From assembly GCA_025934735.1 (NCBI GenBank), contig JAICWP010000001.1:1-64000 (forward strand): a stretch of DNA of 64,000 bases, in the 5' to 3' direction. Origin of the DNA: Terriglobales bacterium. GTDB taxonomy: Bacteria; Acidobacteriota; Terriglobia; Terriglobales; Acidobacteriaceae. Position numbers and translations under genes: made by a program. This document shows positions 43,834 through 53,027 of this stretch, one piece after another; positions within the stretch are counted from its first letter, which is position 1; each line of letters starts with the position of its first letter. Under the pieces are notes generated by a model. The model searched no databases. It had not been told where the DNA came from and saw nothing but the letters and a program-made list of their open reading frames with translations.

Positions 43834-45657
43834 TTAGTACGGTATGCGGTGCACTTCGAAAGGAATGCGGATCACCGCTTCCAGCGCTACCGCCAAGCCA
43901 TTCTTGGTGGCGGGACGGAAGTGGCAATGGCTCAGCGCATCGCGCGCGGCCGCATCCAGCCGGCCCTCCACGCCGCGCAACACGCGAACTCCGGCCACGT
44001 TGCCGTCGGTTCCGATCACGGCATACAGCGTCACCGTGCCCTCCACGTGCTCGCGCATCAGGATGCCCGGGTAGGCCGGATCCACTTTCTCCACCACCAC
44101 AGGCGCGGTCAAGTCCCCCTGCTTGTCATCCTGGTTGAGTTCGGCAAAGCGAATTACCCAGCTGCCGCTCCGCGAGTTCAGGTTGGGCATGTTAAGGGTG
44201 ACGGAATAAAACTTTTTATGACCGAACACCTGGCGGTCAATTTCCGAAGGCGCAATGCTGGGCGCTTCCGTAGTCACGCGCGGCGGCAGGCTCGGAACTC
44301 TGGCCAGCGCCATCAAGTTATGTCCGGGCGCCAGGCCTGCTGCCACTGGCGCGCCCGTATTGGCGGGTGAGGACGTCCCGGGCGCGACATTAATTCCCGC
44401 CAATTTGTCGCTGCTCGGACTGTTGCTGCTGCCGGTGCCTGCTTCCGCCGTGCCGCCGCTATTCGCGGCGGGCGTGCCTGAAGCGCCGGCATGTCCGGAA
44501 GGCTCGGCGGCGAAAATTCCCCGCCGGTTGCCCTGCGGAACACTGATTGGCCCGCTGACGGCGGTTGGCGAGAGCCCAAGGGCAATCAACTGGCCGCTGG
44601 GCCGGCCGAACACCACATTCTGTGTATCCGGCGCCGCGGCAGCACTGCTCTCAGCCTGTCCGGCAGCGCCACCCGTTTGAGCGCCATTACCAGTGGCAGT
44701 CCCTCCCTCGACTGTGGCACTCTCCGTCTGCTGCGCCGGCAGCGGCAACTTGGGAGCGGAAACCTGCGGCTGCAGCTCAGCAACATTCATGGTGCCCACC
44801 GTACGCGTCACGGTTGCGGTTGCCACCGGCGGCGGAACCACCGCCGGCTGGGGCGCGTTGGGCACGTGCACGCTTGCCAGGTCGGATGTGTTCTCCGGGG
44901 CAGGCGCAACTGCCGTGGGCTGGGCCAGCGCCGGACCGGCATGATGGGCGGCATCCGCAACGTCGGGTGGTGGCGCAATCACCGAGGCCTGCGGTACCGG
45001 CGAGGCAGCGCGATCGTTTGCCCGCGCCACTTCAGGCGGAGGGGGAATTACCGGCGTAGAAATCTGCGGCAGCGTCAGCTTGGAGTTGAGCGAGCCGGGC
45101 ACGGGCACGGGGCCAGGGCTGGGCGTCCAGGCCACCAGGTTGGGCAGGGACATCTCCTGCGCCAGCTTTACATCCGGAGGCGTGACAATCGTCTGGCTGC
45201 GGTTGTCGGCTTCCGGTGGCACCGAGATGATTTCCTGGGGCGCATAGGCGGGGTCCGCCGCACGCGGTTCGCGGGCTCGCGGACTGGGCGTCTTGATGGG
45301 CGGCAGGTACTCAGACGTTGTGTAGTAAACGATTTGGCTGTGCTGGAACTGGGGCCGCATGGTCACTTGAGGCCGGTTGAGCCAGGCGGCTTGCGACAGG
45401 CTCCAGATGGCCGCCACCATCAGGCCGTGCGTCAGGACTGATTCCAGCAGGCCGCGCCAGGGCAGGCCCGCGCCGACAAAAACGTCAGTCCAGAAGGGAC
45501 CAGCCTCCAGCCATGGGTCATTCGGCGTGCGGCGCAGCAGCGCTGCCAAATTGCCGAATAATGACGTAAGACGAGGTTCTAGCCGAATCAGGAACTGGGG
45601 TGCGGGTCCACTGGCACTGCACCTTGGCGAATTCGGCTGGCCTGGCGGCAGGGACAT
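43834..45657 (-). CDS. TonB-family energy-transducer protein
   Basis: A 607-residue protein. A cytoplasmic start is followed by a transmembrane helix (LLESVLTHGLMVAAIWSLS, about 72-92), a very long Pro/Ala/Val-rich periplasmic linker (about 120-480), and a C-terminal TonB domain (KVDPAYPGILMREHVEGTVTLYAVIGTDGNVAGVRVLRG, then ALSHCHFRPATKNG). ATG 45657 is preferred because TATAAT lies 26-31 bases upstream, inside the longer frame that begins with GTG 45705. No ExbB/ExbD is adjacent. It is convergent with the cyclase-like gene. Confidence 0.85.
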   Translation of the reverse strand: MSLPPGQPNSPRCSASGPAPQFLIRLEPRLTSLFGNLAALLRRTPNDPWLEAGPFWTDVFVGAGLPWRGLLESVLTHGLMVAAIWSLSQAAWLNRPQVTMRPQFQHSQIVYYTTSEYLPPIKTPSPRAREPRAADPAYAPQEIISVPPEADNRSQTIVTPPDVKLAQEMSLPNLVAWTPSPGPVPVPGSLNSKLTLPQISTPVIPPPPEVARANDRAASPVPQASVIAPPPDVADAAHHAGPALAQPTAVAPAPENTSDLASVHVPNAPQPAVVPPPVATATVTRTVGTMNVAELQPQVSAPKLPLPAQQTESATVEGGTATGNGAQTGGAAGQAESSAAAAPDTQNVVFGRPSGQLIALGLSPTAVSGPISVPQGNRRGIFAAEPSGHAGASGTPAANSGGTAEAGTGSSNSPSSDKLAGINVAPGTSSPANTGAPVAAGLAPGHNLMALARVPSLPPRVTTEAPSIAPSEIDRQVFGHKKFYSVTLNMPNLNSRSGSWVIRFAELNQDDKQGDLTAPVVVEKVDPAYPGILMREHVEGTVTLYAVIGTDGNVAGVRVLRGVEGRLDAAARDALSHCHFRPATKNGLAVALEAVIRIPFEVHRIPY

Positions 45658-45682
45658 AACTTCATCCAAGGGCGCGGCCCCG

Positions 45683-45688
45683 ATTATA
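45683..45688 (-). promoter_or_regulatory. Candidate -10 box for the TonB-family gene
   Basis: A perfect TATAAT on the minus strand 26-31 bases before ATG 45657. No convincing -35 element is spaced 16-18 bases upstream, so a regulated or extended -10 promoter is possible. Confidence 0.45.
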
Positions 45689-45815
45689 GCCGCTTTTCTT
45701 TCCACAACTTCCGCAAAACGGGAATTGACAGCGGTTCCCGACCTTGCCCCGGTGAGCTGGCCCGTAAGAGTAATGTTTTCAGCATCGCCCTTTAATGCTT
45801 AAATGGGGGAATCCT

Positions 45816-46331
45816 ATGCGCAAAATTTTGCTCTTCGTTCTTCTCTTAGGGTTGGGCTCGGCGAACGCGCAGAGCACCGCCGCACCCGCGCAAACCGTCA
45901 GCAGCCAAGGCGCCGCAACCTCCACATCGGCGGGGGATTACACCGGCATGTACGGTTTTCTGCGCGATGGAGAGTTTTTGCAGATCACGGTGGGAGAGAA
46001 GGGCAAGCTGGAAGGTTTTGTCTCGCGCTATGGCGAGTTGAATAGCGATCGCGGCGCGTTTCTTGACCAGTTCATCAAGCAGGGCACTCTGGATGGCCAC
46101 AACCTGAGCTTCCTTACGGAAACCGTGCATGGCGTTTGGTTCGAATTTAAGGGAACGGTCGGCCGAGGCGAAGGCAAGACCGTGAATGACGAAGGCTATT
46201 ACGTACTCAAAGGCACGCTTACCCAGCACGTAGCCGACGCCAACCACAGTGACGCAGCGAAGTCCCGCGAAGTCGTATTCAAGTCTTTTCCGCAGGACGT
46301 GAGCGCGCCGGCATCTGCCCCCAAGGACTAG
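45816..46331 (+). CDS. Secreted protein of unknown function
   Basis: A 171-residue protein with a clear signal peptide (RKILLFVLLLGLGSANAQ). After a Ser/Thr/Ala linker comes a beta-rich domain (YTGMYGFLRDGEFLQITVGEKGKLEGFVSRYGE, FLDQFIKQGTLDGHNLSFLTETVHGVWFEFKG), ending in a charged tail. GGGGGA lies just before ATG 45816. It diverges from the TonB-family gene and ends two bases before the next gene's stop (convergent). No named family. Confidence 0.75.
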   Translation: MRKILLFVLLLGLGSANAQSTAAPAQTVSSQGAATSTSAGDYTGMYGFLRDGEFLQITVGEKGKLEGFVSRYGELNSDRGAFLDQFIKQGTLDGHNLSFLTETVHGVWFEFKGTVGRGEGKTVNDEGYYVLKGTLTQHVADANHSDAAKSREVVFKSFPQDVSAPASAPKD

Positions 46332-46332
46332 C

Positions 46333-46998
46333 TCAGGATTTCGCCTCCGGTGGCCGGGTAAACTCCACCGGGTTGGGTGCTCCGCCAAAGCGGGTATGCT
46401 GTGTGCCGCCCAGTTCTGTGGGTCCGTAAGTTCCGGTGCCTTCGGTCGGCTTGGGCCGGGGCATCTCTACCCTGGCTTCGAGCGCCGACTTCACGTCCCG
46501 CAGCACTTTTTCAATCAGTTCCTCCAAGCGTGCCGAAAAAGGAGTGACAAAGGGCGTCAGCAGGCTGACAGGCGGTGCGTAGTTCATCGTCACGTGCACC
46601 ATGGTGTCGGTGCCCAGGGGGGAGAAGGTGATGCGGCCGCTATTCTTTGAACCTGAGACTGACTTCCAGCCGATCGCCTGATTGAGAATGAACTGCTCTA
46701 TTTCCGCATCCCATTCGAACTGCCGGCCGTCAATGTTGACCGTCCAATGGGAGCGGTCGCCATCGCGGCGGACCTGCTCGATTACATCAGTGAATTGAGG
46801 CAGGCGCTCCATATCCAGCCAGGTGCGGAAAACATCTTCCACGGGTGCGCCGATTTGAATGCTCTTCTCCAGTCGCACCACGCGCCGGTGCCCCGCTCGA
46901 CCCACGTAGTTGAGCGCCAGCAGCACACCTACGGTGCCGCCTGCTCCCGCGGCCGCGCCAATTCCAAAGCTTTTCCAGAAATGATTCCGCCGCGCCAT
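46333..46998 (-). CDS. SRPBCC-fold (START/polyketide-cyclase-like) membrane protein
   Basis: A 221-residue protein. An N-terminal Gly/Ala-rich hydrophobic segment (FGIGAAAGAGGTVGVLLALNYVG) anchors it. A ligand-binding SRPBCC domain follows (VRLEKSIQIGAPVEDVFRTWLDMERLPQFTDVIEQVRR, then GSKNSGRITFSPLG and TMVHVTMNYAPP). The C-terminal tail is Pro-rich. Such domains bind hydrophobic ligands; the ligand is unknown. It is divergent from the DUF1440-type gene, sharing a 239-base upstream region. Confidence 0.8.
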   Translation of the reverse strand: MARRNHFWKSFGIGAAAGAGGTVGVLLALNYVGRAGHRRVVRLEKSIQIGAPVEDVFRTWLDMERLPQFTDVIEQVRRDGDRSHWTVNIDGRQFEWDAEIEQFILNQAIGWKSVSGSKNSGRITFSPLGTDTMVHVTMNYAPPVSLLTPFVTPFSARLEELIEKVLRDVKSALEARVEMPRPKPTEGTGTYGPTELGGTQHTRFGGAPNPVEFTRPPEAKS

Positions 46999-47237
46999 CG
47001 CACCCTCCAGGCGTGATCCTGCTCGTGTTAATCGCTAGAGACCGCTAAACGATTGGAGGCTGCTCAGGAGACGCTTGGTTGCCATGTAGAAGAAGTACCG
47101 AGTACCGGATTGCGAGTACCGTGTAGGAACGCAACATCCGAAGCGGCTCTCTGTAAACGACGCTGAAGGGAAGTACAACTGGAGAGGGTGAAAGTTACAT
47201 CGCTTTATATAGAGCGCCAGCGGCGAGGGGAGCGGCT

Positions 47238-47741
47238 TTGCGGGCACATAGCGCAGGAAAAACTCTGCTGGCGGGGTTGGCAGGGGGATTGGCGGGAGCA
47301 TGGGCCATGCGCAGTTTCAGCTCGGCCTGGCGACGATTGGGTGGCCCATCCTCGGCGCCGAAAGGGGAGCCCTACAGTTCCCAGGAATGGGATTCCGCGG
47401 GAGGAGCCGCCGAAGCCGCTGCAGAAAAGTTGCTGGGCCGGCATTTGTCGGGCGAGGAGAAACGTTGTGCTGCGGCCGCGGTGCACTACGGTGTAGGTGG
47501 GCTGGCTGCCGCCGGCTATGCGGCTGCCGTCCGCGCGTTTCCCCGGGTACAGGCTGGCTCGGGTGCCGTCTTCAGCATCGCCTTCTGGCTGCTTGGCGAC
47601 GAGTTGCTCATGCCCCGAATCGGCCTGACCGCCCGGCCCAGCGCTTACTCGCCGCTCATGCACCTCAACTCATTGGGCGAGCACCTGGTGTACGGGATCA
47701 CAGTCGAGCGGGTTCGGCGCACTGTTTTAAATTTTGGGTGA
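47238..47741 (+). CDS. DUF1440-like (YagU-type) membrane protein
   Basis: A 167-residue membrane protein. TLLAGLAGGLAGAWAMRSFSSAWRRLGG starts with a helix typical of the family. Two more helices follow (VHYGVGGLAAAGYAAAV and FSIAFWLLGDELLMPRIGL), and the protein closes with HLVYGITVERVRR. The start is TTG with GAGGGGAG six bases upstream; no ATG fits. Function unknown; YagU relates to acid resistance in E. coli. It ends four bases before the DUF72 start. Confidence 0.75.
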   Translation: MRAHSAGKTLLAGLAGGLAGAWAMRSFSSAWRRLGGPSSAPKGEPYSSQEWDSAGGAAEAAAEKLLGRHLSGEEKRCAAAAVHYGVGGLAAAGYAAAVRAFPRVQAGSGAVFSIAFWLLGDELLMPRIGLTARPSAYSPLMHLNSLGEHLVYGITVERVRRTVLNFG

Positions 47742-47744
47742 GCC

Positions 47745-48515
47745 ATGGCCAAAGTTCACATCGGCACTTCCGGCTGGCACTACAACCACTGGCGAGGGCC
47801 GTTCTATCCCGAGAAGCTGTCCGCGGCCAAAATGCTGGACCACTATGTCAAGCAATTCGACACAGTGGAGCTCAACAATAGCTTTTACAAACTCCCCAGC
47901 GTGCAGACTTTTGAAAATTGGCGCCAGGCCACGCCTGCCGATTTTTGTTTTGCAGTGAAGGCCAGCCGTTTTCTGACTCACAATAAAAAGCTCAAGGATC
48001 CGGAAAACGCCCTGCGCAACTTTCTTCCGCGTGCGGAGGCGCTCAAGGAAAAGCTCGGTCCCATTCTGTTTCAGCTGCCGCCGCGCTGGCGCGTGAATGT
48101 GGAACGGCTGGAGGAATTTCTGCAGTCTCTGCCGCGCCGTCACCTTTACGCCTTTGAATTTCGCGAGCCCAGCTGGAATACAAAAGCGGTGTATGCCACT
48201 CTGCGCCGCCACAATGCCGCGTACTGCATTTTCGAGCTGGACTGCTTCATGTCGCCGCTGGAGATCACGGCCGATTTCACCTATGTGCGACTGCACGGCC
48301 CTGGCGGCAAGTACCAGGGGTGCTACTCGGGTTACACGTTGAAGCAGTGGGCAAAGCGCATTGAAGAGTGGAGCAAGTTGCGCGCCATCTACATCTATTT
48401 CGACAACGACCAGGGCGCTTATGCGGCGCAGAACGCTGTTGAGCTCAAGCGCCTGGTCGCCAAGGGGCGCTCGCAATCCAATGCCATTGAGGAAGCACAA
48501 CTCGGCGTCGCCTAG
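47745..48515 (+). CDS. DUF72 (YecE-family) protein
   Basis: A 256-residue TIM-barrel-like protein of DUF72. It opens VHIGTSGWHYNHWRGPFYPEKL, continues with FDTVELNNSFYKLPS and FEFREPSWN, and includes YVRLHGPGGKYQG and the closing IYIYFDNDQGAYAAQNA. The family has no proven activity. It starts four bases after the preceding gene and ends 13 bases before the debranching-type glucosidase, so the three probably share a transcript. Confidence 0.93.
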   Translation: MAKVHIGTSGWHYNHWRGPFYPEKLSAAKMLDHYVKQFDTVELNNSFYKLPSVQTFENWRQATPADFCFAVKASRFLTHNKKLKDPENALRNFLPRAEALKEKLGPILFQLPPRWRVNVERLEEFLQSLPRRHLYAFEFREPSWNTKAVYATLRRHNAAYCIFELDCFMSPLEITADFTYVRLHGPGGKYQGCYSGYTLKQWAKRIEEWSKLRAIYIYFDNDQGAYAAQNAVELKRLVAKGRSQSNAIEEAQLGVA

Positions 48516-48528
48516 CACGCGGCGAAAA

Positions 48529-50871
48529 ATGATCGAGCCCCATGGCAACGGGCGCAACGGTCAGGCTGGCATGGAGCATCCCCCCAGCAACTGGCAGGTG
48601 CGGTTGCGGCCGCGCGACACGACCGTGTATGTGAGCCAAGGCCGGACCGTGCTGGCCACCAGCACCGATGGTTTTGTGTTCGAGCACCCTGAGCATGGGC
48701 TGTGGGTTTACCAGTCGCGCATGCTCTCCCGCTATCGCTGGCTGATTAATGGCCAGCCACCCCGGCGAGCCGGCAATTCCAATATGCAGCAGCACACCTG
48801 GATGGGCTACTACATTGCTTCGCCGCCCGACATCAAGGATACCGGCCTCGATGAGAAAGACCCGGCGCAGCAGACGCTGGAGTTGCGCCTCACCCGCTAC
48901 GTGGGCGCGGGCATGCACGAAGACGTGGACGTCACCAACTTTACCCAGATCCACACTTCGGTTCGCCTGGAATTGGAAGTGGAGAGCGACTTTGCCGATC
49001 CCAACGAAGCGGGCGGCCAGCGCAAGCAGAAAGGCCGGCTGAAGCGCCGCTGGAAGCAAATGGGCAAGAATCAGGCGGAACTGGAATACGACTACCGCGT
49101 GCAGCACGCGTACCGCCACCAGGGGGATAAGGGAGTCGCCCACATGCACCGTGGCCTGAAGCTGACCATTGCGAAGGCGGGCTCCCGGCCGCAATTCCGG
49201 CGCCAGCGGATCGCTTTCATGGTTGACCTGCCGCCGCACGGCACCTGGCATGCCTGCCTGGATTGGGTGCCGCAGATCGAAGGCGAGTGGATGAAGCTGG
49301 ACCACTCCTGCTACTTCTCTGGCGCCAACCAGTGGGACCGCAAGCGTGGCGAGTTTCTGCACAACGCTGCTTCATTCACCAGCCTGGGCAGTGGCACTCT
49401 GGCGTCCGTGGTGGTAGGGGCGCTGGAGCAGTCCAAGCGCGACCTGGCGGCGCTTCGCCTCTATGATCTGGACAACGCGCGCGGCTGGGTGCCGGCAGGC
49501 GGTTTGCCCGACTACGTGGCCCTGTTCGGGCGCGATTCTCTCGCTGCTTCGTGGGAAGCCGAACTGCTGGGCCAGGAGATGAGCGGAGGCACGCTGCTGG
49601 AATTGGCTCGCACGCAGGCCACCAAGGTGGATGACTGGCGCGACGAGCAGCCCGGTCGCATTGTCCACGAAGTTCACACCGATCCCCTGGCTACGCTCAA
49701 CTTCAATCCTCACGGCTGCTACTACGGAGGCGTGACCGGCGCTATGTACTACCCCGTCGTCGTCGCCGGACTGTGGCACTGGACGGGAAACAAGGAGCTG
49801 ATACGGCCGCTGATCGAGCCCGCGCTTAAAGGCTTGGAGTGGGCCGATACTTACGGCGACTTGGACGACGATGGGTTCTACGAGTACCAGACCCGGTCGC
49901 AACAAGGCGAAAAGAATCAGGGCTGGAAAGATTCCGGCGACGCCATCGTCTATGAAGACGGTTCGCAGGTGCACACGCCCCTGGGCACCTGCGAAATGCA
50001 GTCCTTCACCTATGTTTCCAAGCTGCACCTGTCTGAGGTTTTATGGTGGCTGGATCAGAAGGAATTGGCGGCGAGACTGTTCGAAGAAGCCAGCGAGCTC
50101 AAGAAGCGCTTCAACGAAGCGTTCTGGATGGAAGACGAAGGCTACATCGCCATGGGGCTGGATTCCCAAAAGCGGCAGATCAAATCCATTGCCTCCGACC
50201 CCGGGCACGCCCTGGCCAGCGGCATTGTGGACATTGCCAACGTGGAGCGAGTCGCGGCGAGGTTGATGGCCGCCGACATGTTCAATGGCTGGGGAATCCG
50301 CACTCTGTCGGCGGACCACCCTGCCTACAACCCCTACGCCTATCATCGCGGCACGGTGTGGCCGGTGGAAAACGCGGTATTTGCGCTGGCCTTCGCCCGC
50401 TATGGTCTGCATGAGCTCATGTTCAAGCTGTGCGAGGCGCAGTTTGAGGCGGCTTCGCTGTTCGATTACTTCCGCCTGCCGGAATGTTTTGCCGGGCATC
50501 AGCGCGAACCCCAGCATCCTTTTCCCGGCCTGTACCCCAAAGCCAACTGGCCGCAGGCGTGGTCAGCTTCGGCGACGCTGCTGCATGTACAGGCCATGAT
50601 CGGCCTATATCCCTATGCGCCGCTGCACGCTCTGTTGCTCGATCCTCATCTTCCCCCGTGGCTGCCGGAAATAACGCTGCACAACCTGCGCGTGGCGGAA
50701 GCCGTGATCAGCCTACGTTTCTATCGCCGCGCTGATGGCAGCAGTGACTACGAAGTGCTGGATAAGCGCGGGCATTTGCACGTGGTGCGCCAGCCCAGTC
50801 CCTGGTCGCTGACCGCCGGCTTCGGTGAGCGCGTGCGCGACGCGGTGGAGAGCGTGTTGCCGGGAAAATAA
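48529..50871 (+). CDS. Glycogen-debranching-type amylo-alpha-1,6-glucosidase family protein
   Basis: A 780-residue cytoplasmic protein. The N-terminal beta domain, about residues 20-320, is the type that precedes many debranching enzymes (STDGFVFEHPEHGLWVYQSRMLSRYRW). An (alpha/alpha)6 catalytic barrel follows, with LFGRDSLAASWEAELLG, the NQGWKDSGDA catalytic-acid region, and YHRGTVWPVENAVFALAFARYG. Family members hydrolyse alpha-1,6 branch points in glycogen or related glucans, or trehalose-type bonds. The start, ATG 48529, is 13 bases after the DUF72 stop. Confidence 0.88.
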   Translation: MIEPHGNGRNGQAGMEHPPSNWQVRLRPRDTTVYVSQGRTVLATSTDGFVFEHPEHGLWVYQSRMLSRYRWLINGQPPRRAGNSNMQQHTWMGYYIASPPDIKDTGLDEKDPAQQTLELRLTRYVGAGMHEDVDVTNFTQIHTSVRLELEVESDFADPNEAGGQRKQKGRLKRRWKQMGKNQAELEYDYRVQHAYRHQGDKGVAHMHRGLKLTIAKAGSRPQFRRQRIAFMVDLPPHGTWHACLDWVPQIEGEWMKLDHSCYFSGANQWDRKRGEFLHNAASFTSLGSGTLASVVVGALEQSKRDLAALRLYDLDNARGWVPAGGLPDYVALFGRDSLAASWEAELLGQEMSGGTLLELARTQATKVDDWRDEQPGRIVHEVHTDPLATLNFNPHGCYYGGVTGAMYYPVVVAGLWHWTGNKELIRPLIEPALKGLEWADTYGDLDDDGFYEYQTRSQQGEKNQGWKDSGDAIVYEDGSQVHTPLGTCEMQSFTYVSKLHLSEVLWWLDQKELAARLFEEASELKKRFNEAFWMEDEGYIAMGLDSQKRQIKSIASDPGHALASGIVDIANVERVAARLMAADMFNGWGIRTLSADHPAYNPYAYHRGTVWPVENAVFALAFARYGLHELMFKLCEAQFEAASLFDYFRLPECFAGHQREPQHPFPGLYPKANWPQAWSASATLLHVQAMIGLYPYAPLHALLLDPHLPPWLPEITLHNLRVAEAVISLRFYRRADGSSDYEVLDKRGHLHVVRQPSPWSLTAGFGERVRDAVESVLPGK

Positions 50872-50911
50872 GTCACGGAAGCGGCGAAATCACGCAGTGG
50901 AGTGTTCAGGT

Positions 50912-51442
50912 TCAGGCGTGGCTGCCGCCGCCAGTGGCGCGCCGCGCCTCGGCTATCTTCTTTTCCAGGAAATCAGTGTGGTCCCGCTCGAAGCTGGAGA
51001 ATTCGCGGTAGAGCTCGCTTAGTTCCACCTCATCGGTAAGCTCCGCCAGGCGGGTGTAGTAACGCACCGCATTCTGCTCGGCGGCTACGGCAATCTCCAG
51101 CGCCAGTTCGCGAGGGGAGCGGCCCCCGCTGGCGCGGCTGATGGCGAAAATGTCGCCGCTGTTCAGTTGCGGCACCTCGATGAAGTCGCGCACATCATCG
51201 TCGGTAATGGCGCAGGGACGGGTGCCGTAGCGGTCGAAGTAGCGCTGCTGCAGTTCGGTGCCGTGGCGGCGTTCTTCGGCTGCCATGTCCCAGAACGTGC
51301 CCGCGATCTCCAGCGACTCATCGTCGCGGAAGCCGGCGAACAACTCGGCGAACTGATGGTAGATTTCGGCGTTGCGTTCTTCAATGAAGATGGCCACATG
51401 CAACGCTTCTTGCGCGGTGAGGGAAGCGAAGTCACGTTTCAC
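50912..51442 (-). CDS. Ferritin-like (rubrerythrin-type) diiron protein
   Basis: A 176-residue helical protein with two half-site motifs: FIEERNAEIYHQFAE with MAAEERRHGTEL in the first half, and AAEQNAVRYYTRLAE with SFERDHTDFLEK in the second. These supply the Glu/His ligands of a diiron centre. No rubredoxin-type Cys tail follows. It may detoxify peroxide. The start is GTG 51442 with GGAG upstream. It is the last of three minus-strand genes of likely redox or metal function. Confidence 0.85.
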   Translation of the reverse strand: MKRDFASLTAQEALHVAIFIEERNAEIYHQFAELFAGFRDDESLEIAGTFWDMAAEERRHGTELQQRYFDRYGTRPCAITDDDVRDFIEVPQLNSGDIFAISRASGGRSPRELALEIAVAAEQNAVRYYTRLAELTDEVELSELYREFSSFERDHTDFLEKKIAEARRATGGGSHA

Positions 51443-51505
51443 GCAGCGATCTCCTGAGCACAGAATAACGCAGAACGCCGCGGCGCAGCTTCGGCGCAGT
51501 CACAG

Positions 51506-51754
51506 CTAAGCGTTGGCCACCCCGGAAAGCGCGCGGGCCGCCGCCCGCGTGGGGCGGGCCATCACTTCGCCTCCGTGCAGTTCCAGGGTCATGCTGCGGG
51601 CGCAACGCTCGCAAAGCCAGAAATACTGCAAGCGGCGTGGGGTGTTGCCGGAAACTGACGGCGGTCCGGCACCCAGATCCAGGCGGAACAGTTTGCCTTC
51701 GTGCAGGTAGCGAAACGGGGCGGAACAGGCGGGGTTCGCGCATTTGGCGAGCAT
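51506..51754 (-). CDS. Small Cys-motif (zinc-ribbon-like) protein
   Basis: An 82-residue protein with a C-x4-C (CANPAC) near the start and a C-x2-C (CERC) near residue 50. It can fold as a zinc ribbon around FRYLHEGKLFRLDLG and FWLCERCARSMTLELHGG. GGGAGG lies six bases before ATG 51754. The family is common in acidobacteria and unnamed, by my recollection. It may bind DNA, RNA or protein. Confidence 0.7.
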   Translation of the reverse strand: MLAKCANPACSAPFRYLHEGKLFRLDLGAGPPSVSGNTPRRLQYFWLCERCARSMTLELHGGEVMARPTRAAARALSGVANA

Positions 51755-51847
51755 GTCCGGCCTCCCAATGGGTTGCACCCGGCCCGTAAGCCGGGGGCAG
51801 GGAAGAGTTGCGGTTCCACAGCCGCAAGAACCACGGTCCGGTACGGC

Positions 51848-52240
51848 TCAGGCGCCGCGTTTGGCAGTGCCCACAGGTTGGGTGCGTTCCCGTTCCAACC
51901 GCTGGATCGTGTTACGCAGCCAGGTCTTGATGGATTCCTCTGACTCAGCCTGATTGTAACCCTTATCCAGAGTGACCAGGGTATCGCCTTGCTGATTTAT
52001 GGGGATGTGGTGGCAGGGCACAGTTTCATTTCGGGAATATTCCGGAACGAAATCGAAGAGCAGGCACTCGCTGCAGGCATGGCTGTGTTCGCTGTCTCCG
52101 AAATTGAGGCAGGTCAGCGAGTCTTGAAAGATCGAGGTTGGCTTCCAGGGGGTGCGCACAGAGCGGCCATAGCCGCCATGCTCCAGGAAACTGAGTTCGA
52201 ACTTCAGCACTTCCAGCACGTCGCGATCGTCTTCCGCCAT
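51848..52240 (-). CDS. Cys-containing protein of unknown function
   Basis: A 130-residue protein. The conserved-looking parts are LKFELSFLEHGGYGRSVRTPWKP, LTCLNFGDSEHSHACSECLLFDFVP (three Cys with CxxC) and CHHIPINQQGDT. The Cys/His set suits a metal site. GGAGG precedes ATG 52240. It is the first of three minus-strand genes here and diverges from the OsmC-type gene. Confidence 0.7.
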   Translation of the reverse strand: MAEDDRDVLEVLKFELSFLEHGGYGRSVRTPWKPTSIFQDSLTCLNFGDSEHSHACSECLLFDFVPEYSRNETVPCHHIPINQQGDTLVTLDKGYNQAESEESIKTWLRNTIQRLERERTQPVGTAKRGA

Positions 52241-52350
52241 GCAAGCCTCCGCCGCTGGATAAGGCGCGGGGAGCGCGGACGGCGGCGGGCCGTCCTCCAG
52301 CCTGCGGCTATTCTGAGCGCCCATGTACCAGGTGGCTGTGACCTTTATCA

Positions 52351-52362
52351 CACCCCGGGGTG
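52351..52362. promoter_or_regulatory. Perfect palindrome in a divergent promoter region
   Basis: CACCCCGGGGTG reads the same on both strands. It lies in the 265 bases between the Cys-containing protein and OsmC-type genes, where both promoters must lie. It could be an operator for a redox or metal regulator. Confidence 0.4.
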
Positions 52363-52505
52363 AGCTATCTCACTCCATGACGCAGGTCAGTTCCCAAGCG
52401 GCCTGCGCTCCTCCGCGGTAGTACCCGTCCTCACTCCGCCTCGTGAGCCTCATCACTGCGCGGCGCCAATGCCCGGCCCACAATGGCGCAAAAAGGGGGT
52501 ATACC

Positions 52506-52955
52506 GTGGAGAGCACGTACCTGTACCGCAGCAGCGCCGTCTGGACCATGAAGCGCCGGGGCATTGTCTCGGCGCAAGATGTGCCGCGCACCATCAATTT
52601 TTCCTCCCCGCCGGAATTTCAGGGCGAGCCCGGCCTGTGGACCCCGGAGCACCTGCTGGTGGCCGCGGTTGCCACCTGCTTCCTGGCTACTTTCCGCGCG
52701 TTCACGGAAAATTCCAAACTGCACGTGGTGCAATTGGAAGTTGAAACCGAGGGCCTGCTGGAGAAAGAAGAAGGCGGCTTCCGCTTTACTCAAATACTGG
52801 TGCGGCCGCGACTGACCATTGCTGACCCGGCGGACCAGGAGCGGGCGCAGCGCCTGCTGGAAAAGGCCGAGCGCGCCTGCCTCATCTCGCGTTCGCTTTC
52901 CAGCCACATGGAACTGCAGGCCAAGGTAGAAGTGGCCGCGGCTGTGCCGGCCTAG
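52506..52955 (+). CDS. OsmC-family peroxiredoxin
   Basis: A 149-residue protein of the OsmC/Ohr family. It has the peroxidatic Cys in LLVAAVATCFLATFRAF and the second Cys in RACLISRSL, and PPEFQGEPGLWTPEHLL precedes the first. It probably reduces organic hydroperoxides in the cytoplasm. Start GTG 52506 is chosen because AGGGGG lies six bases upstream; a longer in-frame start at 52443 would add 21 unconserved residues. Confidence 0.9.
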   Translation: MESTYLYRSSAVWTMKRRGIVSAQDVPRTINFSSPPEFQGEPGLWTPEHLLVAAVATCFLATFRAFTENSKLHVVQLEVETEGLLEKEEGGFRFTQILVRPRLTIADPADQERAQRLLEKAERACLISRSLSSHMELQAKVEVAAAVPA

Positions 52956-53027
52956 CCACCCTGGGGAAGTGGAAGTTTCCGGCGGTGTGAAGTAAGGTGA
53001 TAGGCGGGCCGGAGATGCCGGCCCGCG

